The notes under the pieces are model-generated. The model searched no databases. It was not told where the DNA came from and saw only the letters and a list, made by a program, of their open reading frames with translations. From Shewanella algae (GTDB lineage Bacteria; Pseudomonadota; Gammaproteobacteria; Enterobacterales; Shewanellaceae): 64,000 bases of DNA. Positions 16,690 through 26,056 of this stretch are shown here, piece by piece. Positions within the stretch are counted from its first letter, which is position 1; each line of letters opens with the position of its first letter. The translations under genes were made by a program, and so were the position numbers. The stretch spans positions 3,873,001-3,937,000 of the forward strand of contig NZ_CP068230.1 of the NCBI RefSeq assembly GCF_009183365.2. Reading direction: 5' to 3'.

Positions 16690-19281
16690 TTAGCCGCGGC
16701 GGCGCAGCCCCAATGCTGCGAGAAACAGCAGTGACAGATACCCCAAGGCACCACCATCATGCTTGGAAGGCTCAACCTTGGCAGGATAACTGAGTGCCAC
16801 TATCACAGGGTCATGATCCGAAGCCGAGAAGGCATTGTCAGACTTGGGCAATTCACCTGTGTACTTCTTGCCATACTCGAACATGTTGGATTCGACCGAG
16901 TTGATATGCCAGTCTTCAATGGCAACCAAACGCTCCGCCAGACTGGCGTTGGCCAGTGCATGGTCGAGATTTCCCAACTCACCGTTATAGCTGTAGGAGA
17001 AAGTATCGACACCATGGGCCAAGGTGTTTAGGTTGATAAGCCCATACCCCTTGTTGATTTCAGTTCCCTGGTGCTCATAGACCTTACCGTTCAGAGTGGT
17101 CCAGGAGGCGGTACGCAGAACCCGTTCTGATTGGGTGGCATCATAGTCGGTCAGCACCCGCACAGGATCTTCCAGACCATAGGCATTGAGATCGCCGATC
17201 ACCAGGAGATCGCCGTCGATCTTTTGCAAGGCTTCTCCCAGAACTTTGGCTGCTGACACCCTGAAGGCGTTGCACTTGCCCTGCAGATCCTGAGGATCCC
17301 GGTTCTCATCAAAGTTCAGCCAATCCTCAAGACAACCCGAGCCCTTGGACTTGAGATGATTCACCACCAGAGTCAGGCTCTGATCTGCTATGTTGAACTT
17401 CTGTCCCAGACTGTAGCGCTGATACTTATCAAAGGCAGGGCTGGTTTCCTGCTTGCCATCGACTTCCCGGCTGGCAACCGCTTCAGCAGCATGCTGCTCT
17501 GGAGTCGCAATCACAAAAGCCTCGGCTGCCGGAGTCACCCTGGCGGGGCGATAAAGCATGCCCACGGTAATGGCATCACCGCCGAGATACTTGCCATCTT
17601 TTTTGTCGGCATCGGCTATCTCTACAAAGGCATAGATATCCTCATCGGCTTGCTGCTCATTGAGCGCATCGACCAGATTGCGGATGGCGCTTTTCTCGCC
17701 AAAGCCGTTGTTGGCAATCTCCATCAAACCCACTATGTCGGCGTTCATGGCGGTAATGGCATTGACTATTTTAGTGCGTTGCAACAGCATCTCTTCTTCG
17801 CTGAGGGCGCCGCGGTTATCACCTGTTGGATTGGCGTCACCACCAACGGCATCGTTGAAGAAATTAAGCACATTGAAGCTGGCGACCCGGATATCCCCCT
17901 TCTCGGCAATAGCCGGTGCTTGGCTGCGATCGTCGCCGCGCAATATATCCCCAGGAGTAATACTGTTGGTTGCCACCAGACGATACTGGTTATAGCTGTA
18001 TCCTATAACCCCCTCAAGACCGGTTAACTGGTCGCCAACCCGCAGATAACCTGTCTCTGGGTTGAAGTCCGGCATCCAGGGCAGCTCGCCGTCTTTGGCC
18101 TTGAAGTCTGACTCAACAAACAATTGGTTGGCACGGTTGGCTTGCTCCAGTGCCATCGCCTCTGGCGACAGCGGCAGGTGTACCTGGGTCGGCTTCAGCA
18201 GCGGCGCCTTGTGAGACAACATAAGATTGTTGCGACGGGCATCGTAGTCAAAGCTGAAGTTACGGCTGACCTTGAGATCACTGCCGGCATCCAGTACTAC
18301 CTTCATGCCTTCAAAGCGCTCCAGCGCTTGCTGCAGGGTTTCACCATCTGCCACATAAAAAGGCGCAGCCACCGGCAGTTGGGTAAACTCACCCACGGCA
18401 AATTTTTTGTCAGCCTTGATATCCAACTGAGTCAGGCCATAGTACTCCTTGACCTTACCCTGTACGCAAACCTCGACACCGGGCTGCACTGTTTCCGGCG
18501 CTGCTTCACCTAGGAATACAAAGATGCCGTCGGAGGTGAAAGGCGAGTTGTCTCCCTTGGGATCTTGCAGATAAAAGCCTTTGAACAGGCTGTCGCCACG
18601 GGCACTGACCACACCCTTGAGGGTGTATTCGCTGTCGGATTCGAACTTACCCTCAGGGACCAACGGACTGCGATCTCCGCTCCCCTGCACTTCATAGATG
18701 GGTGTCAGCGAGGCGCCATCACAGCTGAATGCCGTAACTTCAGGGGCTGCAGCCTCATCCAGGCTGCCGAGTCCTTTGAAGTTATCAGTGCCCATAGGTT
18801 GCCAATCGGCGGCATTGAATTGCGTCGAGGCAGTGAGCGCCAACTTGCTGCGGGCCAAAGTGATATTCAGGCCCCAGTCGGCTGGGGTAGGCACGGCGCC
18901 GACAATATCGACGACGACGCCATCTTTCATCAGGGCTACCGCATCACCGCCATTGAAATAGAGATTGCCCTTGAGACTGTCGACTCCAGCAGGCAAGCTT
19001 ATTTCTGCATTGGGATGCAGAATCACTTTAATCCCCTTGGCCGCCATGCTTTGGCCATCCAATACCAGCATATCGGAGGCATCAGTAGCGCCATCTTTAT
19101 ACCGCACCAATTTATAGCCGTTTAAATCGACTTGACTATCACCAGAGTTATATAGCTCTATGGCTTTATTATTGGCGCTGCCCTCAACGTATTCGCTGAT
19201 TAAAACATCAGCATTGGCCATCACTGGAATGGTGGCAGCCACGGCAATAGCAATGGCTGTCAGCTTGTTAACATTATCCAT
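16690..19281 (-). CDS. exeM: Extracellular nuclease ExeM (LTD plus endonuclease/exonuclease/phosphatase)
   Basis: 863 residues. Signal peptide at about 1-24 (cut near ANA), then a lamin-tail-like domain (DVLISEYVEGSANNKAIELYN..., about 25-150), a central OB-fold-like region (about 200-300) and a C-terminal EEP nuclease domain. EEP motifs are clear: RVASFNVLNFFND (about 464), GLMEIANNG, VVNHLKSKGSG, VIGDLNAYGLEDP and the terminal SDHDPVIVALS (about 819), which supply metal ligands and the catalytic His/Asp. The end, GGALGYLSLLFLAALGLRRRG, is a GlyGly-CTERM anchor, a known substrate of rhombosortase and the type II system. ExeM of S. oneidensis degrades extracellular DNA and affects biofilms. 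AAGGGG precedes the start ATG. Transcribed alone. Confidence 0.94.
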   Translation of the reverse strand: MDNVNKLTAIAIAVAATIPVMANADVLISEYVEGSANNKAIELYNSGDSQVDLNGYKLVRYKDGATDASDMLVLDGQSMAAKGIKVILHPNAEISLPAGVDSLKGNLYFNGGDAVALMKDGVVVDIVGAVPTPADWGLNITLARSKLALTASTQFNAADWQPMGTDNFKGLGSLDEAAAPEVTAFSCDGASLTPIYEVQGSGDRSPLVPEGKFESDSEYTLKGVVSARGDSLFKGFYLQDPKGDNSPFTSDGIFVFLGEAAPETVQPGVEVCVQGKVKEYYGLTQLDIKADKKFAVGEFTQLPVAAPFYVADGETLQQALERFEGMKVVLDAGSDLKVSRNFSFDYDARRNNLMLSHKAPLLKPTQVHLPLSPEAMALEQANRANQLFVESDFKAKDGELPWMPDFNPETGYLRVGDQLTGLEGVIGYSYNQYRLVATNSITPGDILRGDDRSQAPAIAEKGDIRVASFNVLNFFNDAVGGDANPTGDNRGALSEEEMLLQRTKIVNAITAMNADIVGLMEIANNGFGEKSAIRNLVDALNEQQADEDIYAFVEIADADKKDGKYLGGDAITVGMLYRPARVTPAAEAFVIATPEQHAAEAVASREVDGKQETSPAFDKYQRYSLGQKFNIADQSLTLVVNHLKSKGSGCLEDWLNFDENRDPQDLQGKCNAFRVSAAKVLGEALQKIDGDLLVIGDLNAYGLEDPVRVLTDYDATQSERVLRTASWTTLNGKVYEHQGTEINKGYGLINLNTLAHGVDTFSYSYNGELGNLDHALANASLAERLVAIEDWHINSVESNMFEYGKKYTGELPKSDNAFSASDHDPVIVALSYPAKVEPSKHDGGALGYLSLLFLAALGLRRRG

Positions 19282-19437
19282 ATTATCAACCCCTTTAATT
19301 GTAATAATGCCGTTAATTTCTATTAACGTGCCGCGGGATTGTCCCAGAGAAGAACGGTCAATTGAAGTGGTTTAATCACATTTAGGCAACAGTTATACCG
19401 AACGCAAATTCTATATAAATCATTAATTAACCACCAT

Positions 19438-19453
19438 GTTCTCAACTGAGAAC
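19438..19453. promoter_or_regulatory. Candidate operator palindrome upstream of exeM
   Basis: Seven-base perfect arms, GTTCTCA and TGAGAAC, are separated by two bases in an otherwise AT-rich promoter region about 157 bases upstream of the exeM start. The shape suits a dimeric regulator. I cannot match it to a named regulator. Confidence 0.35.
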
Positions 19454-19664
19454 AAAGCAGAAAACCCTGTTTCAACCCAAGCTGTTATTTAATAAATAAA
19501 TAGTTAGACAACAAATAAAGCCTGTCTTATATAAAATATAATAAGCCGTATGATATGGTCGATAAAATAGACAAATATTTTTACATCAAATAATCAGTAA
19601 ACCTCGAAACTAATTATCTCTCCCCGTCATCAAAAATTAATTTTTGCGCGATATGACCATAAAA

Positions 19665-19686
19665 AAAGCGGCCGGATGGCCGCTTT
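19665..19686 (-). terminator. Rho-independent terminator of the subtilase gene
   Basis: A 9-bp perfect stem AAAGCGGCC / GGCCGCTTT with a GGAT loop. The minus-strand transcript runs into seven T. It lies 16 bases from the stop codon. Confidence 0.9.
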
Positions 19687-19701
19687 CATCTATTTGGGTT
19701 A

Positions 19702-22203
19702 TCAGAATTGAGCAACAACGGGATCAGAGCAAAGCTCGGCTCCCAGTTCACAAACCTGATAAGTCACGCTATTGGCTTCGGTATTGAAGCGGTCACGGAA
19801 CTGGCCATCGTTGGCGGTGGTCGCAACCTGCTCACCGTCGCGGAAAATCGCCACTTCATCACCCAGGGCACCATTCCAGTTAACATCAACCATGGCGCTG
19901 CCACGACGGGACTTGAGGGCGCGGCTGATATCGGCAGAGATGCTGTGGGCAAATACCTGCACTTCCATGCTGACACTGTCGCTGAGCTCGGTGGCATCGG
20001 TCGCTGTCAGGGTCACTGTGTAGGTACCGGCCTCAGCATACACATGTTGAGGGTTTGCCTCGCTGGAGACAGAGCCGTCACCGAAATCCCAGTGGTAGCC
20101 AGCGATATCATCATTGATATCAGAGCTGCTATTGCTGAAACTGACGCTCAAACCTTCGGCTTGATAGTCAAAGCCAGCATTAGGTGCTGAAGGACCGGCT
20201 TCACCCAGCGCCGTGATCACCATACCCCAGTTGTTCAGGGTGCCTGTGTCACCACCGGCATGGTCAGTCACGCTGAGAGTCCAGGTACCTTGGGCAATTT
20301 CACCGTTGAAGTCGCCCAGATCCCAGCTCTTGACGATATCATCATTGCTGCTGCCTTCGCGATTATGCAGCACCACTTCGGTGCCGGATGGCGAAGTCAG
20401 GGTCACTGTCAAATCACCAATCCAGGTGTGGCTGATGTTGACGTTGGTATTGACACCAAAGATCTGCAGCGGATCGGCAATCTCAATGGTGCTGGTCACT
20501 GTGGTGTTATCAGCAATAGCCACTGGGGTATCATTGCTGTATGGGAAGTCATTCAGCCCTTGAGGGATGATTTCCAGGCTCACCACACTGCTCTTTTCAA
20601 TACTGCCGTCATTACCCGATACCGTGATGGCGTAATCGCCCCACTGAGTCTCGGCGGTACTGGCTACGTTCAGGGTAAAGCTGTCACCGGCACCCACGCT
20701 GGTGGCAGACAAAGATACCCCTTCCAGAGCAGGCTCCACACTGACACTCAGCTCAACACTACCATCCCAACCGGCCACACTACCGACACTGAAGTCATAT
20801 CTGGTGCTTTCACCGGCTTCGATAGTGCGGGCAGCCGGAGTCACGCTGAAGCGATAACTTGGGCTTGGGTTGGCTTGATCGAGCGCGTTGGCCGCGTTCA
20901 GACGGGTACCGGCAACACTCTTGCCAGTCATGGCCGCATTGGCATCACCCGAATTCATCAACAGTTCTTTCATCTCAAGCGGTGTCAGATCCGGGTTGAT
21001 GGACCACACCAGAGCCGCCACCCCGGTCACCATAGGCGTAGCCATGGAAGTACCCGAATAACTCTCGTAACCACCACCTGGAACCGTTGACAGAATGGCA
21101 CTGCCAGGCGCCGCCATGTCTACGCTGGTAGCCCCCCAGTTGGAGAACCAGGAGATACCATCCGAGCTATCGGTACTGGCGATAGACATCACTATGTCCG
21201 ATTCATAGTTGGACGGATAATGAGGGCTGACATCATTGTCACTGGTGTCATTACCGGCCGCAGCCAGGAACAGAATACCGGCTTCACCGGCGGCTTCGAT
21301 GGAGTCCTTCAGCGCCTGGCTGAAACCACCGCCGCCCCAGGAGTTGTTCGTTGCTTTGATATCAACGCCATGATTCACCTTGAGATCAGTCATATAGTCG
21401 ATACAGGCGATGGCATCTGCGGTAGAACCTGTACCGGCAGGAGTCAGGAACTGACAACCAATGATCTTCACATCCCAGTTAACCCCGACCACACCCAGAC
21501 CATTGTTGCCCTTGGCGCCAATGGTGCCGGATACATGGGTACCATGGCCGTTGCCGTCCATGGGATCTCCATTGTTGTTGGCCGAGCTGAAACCGTGAAC
21601 ATCATCAATCACGCCGTTGCCATCATCATCTATGCCGTTACCGGGAATTTCACCCGGGTTAACCCACATATTGGCCTGCAAGTCCGGATGGTTATAGTCA
21701 ACCCCGGTGTCGATAACCCCAATGATCACATCCGAGCTGCCTGTAGTGACATCCCAGGCTTCGGGAGCATCAATATCGGCGTCAGCCACACCACCGGTTT
21801 GCCCAGTGTTGTGCATGCCCCAGAGCTCAGGGAAACGGGGATCATCCGGCATGCCTATGGCCCGCAGAATGTAGTTGGGTTCAGCATATTTAACCGCAGG
21901 GTGGCTGGAGATCATCTTGATCGCCTGCTCAATATCGGCGCCTTGACGCAGATTCAGCTTTGCCAGACGGCCATCGAGCAAGCGGGCAAATTTGTCATCT
22001 ATACCATCGGCATTGGCATCACGCAGAGTGCCACGTACCAGGCGCTGAGCCGCGATGCGCTCCTCTTTGGTGGCATTATCCTTGTAAACCACCAGGATAG
22101 AGTCCTTGGCGTAACGGATCTCGTTTTTAGCCATTGCAGGAGCGGCGCCAAGCGCCATAACACCAGCGACAGCCACCGCCAATGGCGAGAATTTTTTCAA
22201 CAT
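19702..22203 (-). CDS. Secreted subtilisin-like serine protease (S8) with P-domain and PKD domain
   Basis: 833 residues. Signal peptide at about 1-25 (ends AMA), an I9-type propeptide to about 113, and the S8 catalytic domain at about 120-440. Catalytic residues: Asp165 in VIDTGVDYNHPDL, His220 in GHGTHVSG, Ser386 in SGTSMATP, with oxyanion Asn about 318 in AAAGNDT. An insert GNGIDDDGNGVIDDVHG (about 188-204) looks like a calcium site. The C-terminal half has a proprotein-convertase P-domain (about 560-680: SHTWIGDLTVTLTSPSGTE), a PKD domain (about 690-770: YHWDFGDGS...AGTYTVTLTATD) and a short beta-rich tail. P-domain ends of this kind are usually processed after secretion. AGGAAG precedes the ATG. 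It is divergent from the curlin genes. Confidence 0.95.
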   Translation of the reverse strand: MLKKFSPLAVAVAGVMALGAAPAMAKNEIRYAKDSILVVYKDNATKEERIAAQRLVRGTLRDANADGIDDKFARLLDGRLAKLNLRQGADIEQAIKMISSHPAVKYAEPNYILRAIGMPDDPRFPELWGMHNTGQTGGVADADIDAPEAWDVTTGSSDVIIGVIDTGVDYNHPDLQANMWVNPGEIPGNGIDDDGNGVIDDVHGFSSANNNGDPMDGNGHGTHVSGTIGAKGNNGLGVVGVNWDVKIIGCQFLTPAGTGSTADAIACIDYMTDLKVNHGVDIKATNNSWGGGGFSQALKDSIEAAGEAGILFLAAAGNDTSDNDVSPHYPSNYESDIVMSIASTDSSDGISWFSNWGATSVDMAAPGSAILSTVPGGGYESYSGTSMATPMVTGVAALVWSINPDLTPLEMKELLMNSGDANAAMTGKSVAGTRLNAANALDQANPSPSYRFSVTPAARTIEAGESTRYDFSVGSVAGWDGSVELSVSVEPALEGVSLSATSVGAGDSFTLNVASTAETQWGDYAITVSGNDGSIEKSSVVSLEIIPQGLNDFPYSNDTPVAIADNTTVTSTIEIADPLQIFGVNTNVNISHTWIGDLTVTLTSPSGTEVVLHNREGSSNDDIVKSWDLGDFNGEIAQGTWTLSVTDHAGGDTGTLNNWGMVITALGEAGPSAPNAGFDYQAEGLSVSFSNSSSDINDDIAGYHWDFGDGSVSSEANPQHVYAEAGTYTVTLTATDATELSDSVSMEVQVFAHSISADISRALKSRRGSAMVDVNWNGALGDEVAIFRDGEQVATTANDGQFRDRFNTEANSVTYQVCELGAELCSDPVVAQF

Positions 22204-22614
22204 ATTCGGGCTTCCTATAGTCCTTATAATCCCTTGGTATCCGGAACGGCTTGCATCTGCGGCACTTCCTTGAAACGACAGGCAAACAATGGCCAGCGAG
22301 TGAAATCCGGCGTTTATTTATTGCAAATAGATTGTTACCGCAATGAAAACAAGAGAGAAAGTAGCAAACTGAAAAATACGACTTTGCTACTAGACGGGTT
22401 AGGTATTTTGAATCTTAAAAACATCTGAAAAATAAAAATAAAAACTTATTTTTCAACATACTAAATAAAATCAAACCTTCAAACCCAGACAATATCGACT
22501 AAAGCCTAAATAGCCTTTAACTCCGATTGCGGCACCCGTCCCATACGCGTAACTTTTGTTGCTGATTTGTTCCACTCTGGTTCAATCAAGGATATGTACG
22601 AAAAGGAGTCTTAG
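22204..22614. other. Divergent promoter region between subtilase and curlin genes
   Basis: 411 bases, AT-rich in the middle (about 22,370-22,510), which should contain back-to-back promoters for the protease and the curlin operon. No convincing CsgD site or palindrome could be assigned by eye. Confidence 0.45.
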
Positions 22615-23043
22615 GTGTCGGTACTCGCAAAAATCCTGTTTGGTTCAGCCGTTTTGTTGACCAGTCTTGGTACAGCAGCGACAGAGCGCCAGGTAAATGC
22701 ACTACAGGAGTTGCCAGTCACCCTCCAGACACTGCTGGAAACTCAGGGACGCGACAACTTGGTCGACCTGATGCAACAAGGCAGTTTCAACCAAGCCATC
22801 ATAGTTCAAGCCGGAATTGACAACAGCGCCATCCTCACCCAGGCCGGGTTTGGAAATCAGGCACAAGTAGTACAACTCGGGGTCAATAACCAGGTTGAAA
22901 TGATGCAGGTGGGTGACGCCAATAAGGCAAACATCACTCAAATAGGCAATGACAATCTGGTGCAACTCAACCAGCTTGGCAGCGCCAATTTTTCGATACA
23001 ACAAATTGCCGATGCTGCCACTATCAGCATCACGCAGTATTAA
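22615..23043 (+). CDS. csgB: Minor curlin / nucleator-like protein (CsgB-like)
   Basis: 142 residues with a signal peptide (about 1-21) and about five curlin repeats of the pattern Q-x-G-x-x-N-x-A, for example QQGSFNQAIIV, QAGIDNSAIL, QAGFGNQAQVV, QLGVNNQVEMM, QVGDANKANIT and QIGNDNLVQL. Such repeats stack as strand-loop-strand units in curli amyloid. Size and position before the major subunit suggest the CsgB nucleator role, as in enteric csgBA; this is inference. The start is GTG 22615 with AAGGAG about eight bases upstream. The next curlin gene begins 18 bases downstream, so the two are co-transcribed. Assembly genes csgE, csgF and csgG are not in the window. Confidence 0.87.
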   Translation: MSVLAKILFGSAVLLTSLGTAATERQVNALQELPVTLQTLLETQGRDNLVDLMQQGSFNQAIIVQAGIDNSAILTQAGFGNQAQVVQLGVNNQVEMMQVGDANKANITQIGNDNLVQLNQLGSANFSIQQIADAATISITQY

Positions 23044-23061
23044 AAACACAGGGAGCGTTTA

Positions 23062-24498
23062 ATGAAATCTCAAGCTAAAAAGTCACTGATTGCACTGGCT
23101 ATCACAACGGGTCTGGGTATGAGTGCCCAAGCCTTCGCCGGCAGTGTCAACGAAATCTCAGTTAACCAGCAGAGCCGCAGCACTGTAGGTCAGGAAGTCT
23201 ATGCCGAGCAAACCGGCATTCTGAACCTGGCAGTCATCAATCAGGAAGGTTCTGCCCAGGAAGCCACCGTGGTTCAAGATGGTGTTTGGCACGAAGCCTA
23301 TGTTGATTCCAAGGGCGACGAAAACAAAGTTATAGTGACTCAGAATGAAGACTGGCACGTGGCCAGCGTCGATGTGGACGGTAACGTCAACACTGCAACT
23401 GTCGCTCAATCCGGTTTCTTCAACGAAGCCAATGTTGAGCTGATCGGTGACAACAACAGCGCCGAAGTAAACCAAAACGGTGACACCAACTTCGCAGTAT
23501 TCCGTGTCAACGGCAACGACAACTCTGGCTATATCAGCCAAAACGGTAACAACAACGAAGCCGGCATGATAGCCGTTGATTTCAGCCCCAACGTAGGTAA
23601 CGGTAACTCTGTGACCGTGCTGCAGGAAGGCAACAGCAACATAGGTGGCGTGCGTGGCGTTGCCGGTGATAACAACAACATCGAAATCGATCAGGCAGGT
23701 GATCTGAACACTGGTTTTGTTTACGCCCTGTCCGGCTCTGAAAACAACATCGAAATGATGCAAACCGGCACTGCCAACACCGCAGTACTCGAATTCACCA
23801 CAGGTGATGACAACGACGTTGAAATCTACCAGAAAGGTGATGGCAACGCGGTAGGCGATCTGCTGGTTGCCGATATTCAAGGTAGCGACAACGTAGTCGA
23901 TATCCAGCAGGAAGGCGACACCAACGGCGTTGAATTCCAAATCTGGGGTGACGACAACAACATCGACCTGGAGCAGGATGGCAGCACCAACTTCGCTACT
24001 GCCGCCGCCTATGGCACTGACAACAGCATGGACCTGACTTCACAGGGCGATTACAACGAGCTGGTTGCATTCGCCACTGGTGAAGACAACCAGATCGAAA
24101 TCCATCAGGAAGGCACTGAAAACTTTGCCTATGCCGAGCTGGAAGGTGAGAACAACGAAGTTGATATGGAGCAAGATGGCAGCGCCAACGAAGCTCTGGT
24201 CACTGTTGTTGGCTATGACAATGCCGATATCGAAACCACTCAAAGCGGTGACCTCAACCTGGTAGACCTGCTGATCCTCGGTGATGACAACCTGGCTCAA
24301 ATCGTTCAAAGCGGCGACAACAACTGGGTGAGCGGTGTTGACGGCGGCGCCTTCGCCGTAGTTGGTACAGGTAACAGCCTGATGATCACCCAAAGCGGTA
24401 ACGAAAACCTGGTTGTCGGTTCTCAGGCCGGTACCAGCAACGCTATCAGCGTAACCCAAAGCGGTGACTACAACGTTGCCACTGTTATCCAGAACTAA
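23062..24498 (+). CDS. csgA: Large acidic curlin-repeat amyloid subunit (CsgA-like)
   Basis: 478 residues, about three times the length of enteric CsgA (about 150). Signal peptide at about 1-26 (SAQAFA). The rest is a run of roughly 18 curlin-type units spaced about 22-23 residues. Each has a G-x-x-N turn and a Q-x-G-x-x-N turn, for example EQDGSTNFATA at 304-314, HQEGTENFAYA at 348-358 and EQDGSANEALV at 370-380. Asp and Glu are very abundant and Lys and Arg nearly absent in the mature part; there is no Cys. The Gln and Asn positions that form ladders in curli amyloid are kept. GGGAG lies seven bases before the ATG. It probably forms the fibre shaft. The length implies internal repeat expansion. 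The symbol is by role, not proven orthology. Confidence 0.87.
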   Translation: MKSQAKKSLIALAITTGLGMSAQAFAGSVNEISVNQQSRSTVGQEVYAEQTGILNLAVINQEGSAQEATVVQDGVWHEAYVDSKGDENKVIVTQNEDWHVASVDVDGNVNTATVAQSGFFNEANVELIGDNNSAEVNQNGDTNFAVFRVNGNDNSGYISQNGNNNEAGMIAVDFSPNVGNGNSVTVLQEGNSNIGGVRGVAGDNNNIEIDQAGDLNTGFVYALSGSENNIEMMQTGTANTAVLEFTTGDDNDVEIYQKGDGNAVGDLLVADIQGSDNVVDIQQEGDTNGVEFQIWGDDNNIDLEQDGSTNFATAAAYGTDNSMDLTSQGDYNELVAFATGEDNQIEIHQEGTENFAYAELEGENNEVDMEQDGSANEALVTVVGYDNADIETTQSGDLNLVDLLILGDDNLAQIVQSGDNNWVSGVDGGAFAVVGTGNSLMITQSGNENLVVGSQAGTSNAISVTQSGDYNVATVIQN

Positions 24499-24518
24499 TC
24501 ACTCTGGTGCTTTATGCG

Positions 24519-24542
24519 AAAGGGAGCCTCTTGGCTCCCTTT
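24519..24542 (+). terminator. Rho-independent terminator of the curlin operon
   Basis: A 10-bp perfect stem AAAGGGAGCC / GGCTCCCTTT with a TCTT loop, followed by further T, 21 bases after the csgA stop. Confidence 0.92.
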
Positions 24543-24857
24543 TTGTTTGCCCAATTGCCAACTAAGCATGAGTCATTATGGCTTGAAAACTTATGGTTCC
24601 AGCGGTTTCTTGGGAACCCCATACCATAAGCATCGAATAACAAGGCGAGTATTCGCCGCTGGAACAGCGGCTAACATGGCTTTCAGTTCAATATAGCCAA
24701 ATAACATTGATAGGGCTTCCAGCGACGGACGTCTCCCATTGCCTGCCGCAGGCTTATGCACAGGCGACCCTGTGACATGGCGAGAGTTGCGCCAGCAACA
24801 TGCTTTCGAGCGCGAGCCTTGGATGGCGAACTGGCCGTTGTGCATGGAGGCATTTAC

Positions 24858-25030
24858 ACCACGACTTTAGGCCGCTGGCACAGCGGCTATCATGGCTTTG
24901 AACCAAATATCACTAATAAACCTGGTTTTAGCTGCCAGCTAAGTTACAGCCCATCACCTGCGGTGCGCTCTCGCACAGGCGATCCTGTGACACGGCGTGA
25001 ATACGTCCCTGTAGCCTCGACGAAAACATC
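24858..25030. repeat. 173-bp direct repeat, copy 1
   Basis: Runs from ACCACGACTTTAGGCCGCTG to GAAAACATC. In this copy the downstream CGAAAACA/TGTTTTCG hairpin is split by an extra segment of about 53 bases (25031-25083), itself palindromic (GCCGAATTT ... AAATTCGGC). Confidence 0.85.
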
Positions 25031-25466
25031 TGACCTACATGGACGTAGGAAATGCCGAATTTGTCAGGAACAAAATTCGGCCCTGTTTTCGACGGTCACA
25101 GTTCCGCCTGTGCCTGAAAATGAGGTGTATGTCTGCAGACACTTCAGATGTTTCAAGCTACTCAGTACTAACAGAATTACACCAATTCCCCCTTCGGAGC
25201 CGCCGCCGGCGTTGTTGTAAATTGGCGTAGCCGAGACAGGGAGGTCGAGGCTCGAAGGTCGAGCAGGGCGAATGTTGCGAAGCGACAAGTTCATGAGCGC
25301 GAGCCAAGGAAGGCGAGCTGGCCCTTATGCATGGATGCATTTGGCGAGTCCTGAGTGTAGCCAATTTGCTTCATAAGCCAGCGGGGATTTCGGCTACGTC
25401 GGGGTATCCTTGGGGATGCAAGGGGCTTTGGACAAGCAAAGCCCCTCGTCCAGTGTGGTGTGGAAC

Positions 25467-25639
25467 ACCACGACTTTAGGCCGCTGGCACAGCTGCTATC
25501 ATGACTTTGAACCAAATATCACTAATAAACCTGGTTTTAGCTGCCAGCTAAGTTGCAGCCCATCACCTGCGGTGGGCTCTTGCACAGGCGATCCTGTGAC
25601 TCGGCGTTAATACGTCCCTGTAGCCTCGACGAAAACATC
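25467..25639. repeat. 173-bp direct repeat, copy 2
   Basis: Same boundaries as copy 1. It is followed directly by CTTGTTTTCG, closing the hairpin CGAAAACA-TCCT-TGTTTTCG. It is preceded by two further hairpins at 25421-25446 (AGGGGCTTTG / CAAAGCCCCT) and 25455-25471. Confidence 0.85.
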
Positions 25640-25883
25640 CTTGTTTTCGACGGTCACAGTTCCGCCTGTGTCTGGAAAATAGGCGTATGTCTGTAGGTAT
25701 ATAAGCAATTTCTAGCAAAGCTATGATTGCACCAATTCCCCCTTCGGAGCCGCCGCTGGCGTTGTTGCAAAATGGCGTAACCGAGACAGGGATGTCAAGG
25801 CTCGAAGGTCGAGCAAGGCGAATGTTGCGAAATGAGCGCGAGCCAAGGAAGGCGAGCTGGCCCTTGTGCATGGAGGCATTTAC

Positions 25884-26056
25884 ACCACGACTTTAGGTCG
25901 CTGGCACAGCGGCTATCATGGCTTTGAACCAAATATCACTAATAAACCTGGTTTTAGCTGCCAGCTAAGTTGCAGCCCATCACCTGCGGTGGGCTCTTGC
26001 ACAGGCGATCCTGTGACACGGCGTTAATACGTCCCTGTAGCCTCGACGAAAACATC
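25884..26056. repeat. 173-bp direct repeat, copy 3
   Basis: Same boundaries as copies 1 and 2, with the intact CGAAAACA-TCCT-TGTTTTCG hairpin at its end. The flank on the left (TGCATGGAGGCATTTAC) is shared with copy 1, so copies 1 and 3 have a longer common border than copy 2. Confidence 0.85.

Larger units (their letters stand above)
19282..19701. other. AT-rich region between exeM and the subtilase gene
   Basis: 420 bases, strongly AT-rich from about 19,390 to 19,650. It holds the exeM promoter, the subtilase terminator at its right end, and an inverted repeat GTTCTCA-AC-TGAGAAC (19438-19453). No gene was seen. Confidence 0.55.

Noticed and set aside
21220..22428. A 402-codon open frame opposite the subtilase gene
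   Set aside because: Same reason: the subtilase triad and domains are on the minus strand, and the plus-strand translation shows no family features.
24750..25871. Short open frames inside the repeat region as genes
   Set aside because: They lack ribosome-binding sites, differ in frame and length between copies, and are Arg/Pro/Ser-rich in the manner of non-coding GC-rich DNA.
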